Positions 5,738 through 5,932 of a stretch of 5,932 nucleotides of DNA are shown here, one piece after another. This DNA comes from Nitriliruptoraceae bacterium (GTDB lineage: Bacteria > Actinomycetota > Nitriliruptoria > Nitriliruptorales > Nitriliruptoraceae). Each line of letters opens with the position of its first letter. The stretch's first letter is position 1. Below the pieces are notes generated by a model, which worked only from the letters and a program-made list of their open reading frames with translations, did no database searches and was not told where the DNA came from. The stretch is taken from assembly GCA_007134165.1 (NCBI GenBank), contig SLLJ01000104.1, forward strand, positions 1 to 5,932. Direction: 5' to 3'. The position numbers and the translations under genes were made by a program.

Positions 5738-5759
5738 GACGTGCTCACTCCTGCACGTC
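5738..5759 (-). terminator. Stem-loop overlapping the stop codon of the partial gene
   Basis: GACGTGC (5738-5744) and GCACGTC (5753-5759) form a perfect 7-bp inverted repeat with an 8-nt loop that contains the TGA stop (5745-5747) of the right-edge gene. One arm is coding and the other is downstream. It may be a terminator or a post-transcriptional element. No T-tract follows. Confidence 0.35.
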
Positions 5760-5932
5760 CTTGGCATCGTCGGCGGTCGCGACCGCGTCCTGGGCGTCGG
5801 AGGTTGGGTCGCAGAGCCCGGCCAGGTAGAACTCGATCCGTTCGCAGACGGGGTGGCGGCGCTGGGGGCGGATGGTGCGCCACGGCGGCAGGTCCAGCAG
5901 CGCTGCGAAGACGGCCACCGAGCTTCCCAACC
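5745..5932 (-). CDS. 3' end of an unrecognised gene, cut by the window edge
   Basis: The last 61 residues of a minus-strand protein are present, ending in a TGA stop at 5745-5747. Almost every codon ends in G or C, as in the intact genes around it, which supports real coding sequence; competing frames here do not show this as cleanly. The visible part starts LGSSVAVFAALLDLPPWRTI, then has a basic stretch (RPQRRHP), then CERIEFYLAGLCDP with two cysteines 13 residues apart, and ends in an acidic, Ala/Asp-rich tail. I do not recognise the family. A TTG at 5928-5930 could formally be a start, but with only two bases beyond it this cannot be judged, and continuation past the edge is more likely. 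It is transcribed toward acs, 267 bp away, with hairpins between. Confidence 0.6.
   Translation of the reverse strand, partial: LGSSVAVFAALLDLPPWRTIRPQRRHPVCERIEFYLAGLCDPTSDAQDAVATADDAKDVQE

Noticed and set aside
5396..5767. 123-codon minus-strand frame bridging the acs upstream region
   Set aside because: It overlaps the acs Shine-Dalgarno site, the acs start and the stop of the right-edge gene. The product is Arg/Pro-rich with no motif, and codon use is unlike the real genes.

Overview
The window is uniformly very GC-rich, and its genes take almost only G or C at the third codon position. They often start at GTG with purine-rich Shine-Dalgarno sites. This points to a chromosomal segment of a high-GC actinobacterium (Actinomycetota); I cannot name a genus from the sequence. 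No tRNA, rRNA, CRISPR array, insertion sequence, integrase or phage gene is visible.

Layout, left to right. Bases 1-164 are a short non-coding leader with an imperfect inverted repeat, a perfect 16-bp tandem repeat and a clear Shine-Dalgarno site. Bases 165-896 (+) encode a complete short-chain dehydrogenase/reductase (SDR). Everything else is on the minus strand. Two adjacent, clearly homologous major facilitator superfamily (MFS) transporters of the YbjJ-like type occupy 905-2134 and 2185-3405. Next comes acetyl-CoA synthetase (acs, 3516-5477). At the right edge lies the 3' end of an unrecognised gene (5745-5932). The SDR and the first MFS gene converge with only 8 bp between their stop codons, and a hairpin spans both stops.

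The minus-strand genes are probably not one operon. A strong GC hairpin starts 5 nt after the acs stop, a second bulged hairpin follows, and then a possible -10 box and a good Shine-Dalgarno site precede MFS copy 2. MFS copy 1 lies 50 bp beyond the copy 2 stop and has no visible Shine-Dalgarno site, so these two are the likely co-transcribed pair. The 267-bp region upstream of acs is dense in inverted repeats and has a possible promoter. Two start codons were moved inward from the longest open frame because internal GTG codons have far better ribosome-binding sites: acs to 5477 and MFS copy 2 to 3405.

Functionally, Acs activates acetate to acetyl-CoA in the cytosol. The two MFS proteins are probable membrane exporters or permeases of unknown substrate. 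The SDR is a probable NADP(H)-dependent oxidoreductase of unknown substrate. I see no evidence that these genes form one pathway, and no clear undescribed system. The points most worth a second look are the diverged tandem transporter pair, a six-run G-quadruplex motif at the 5' end of MFS copy 1, and the layered inverted repeats upstream of acs.
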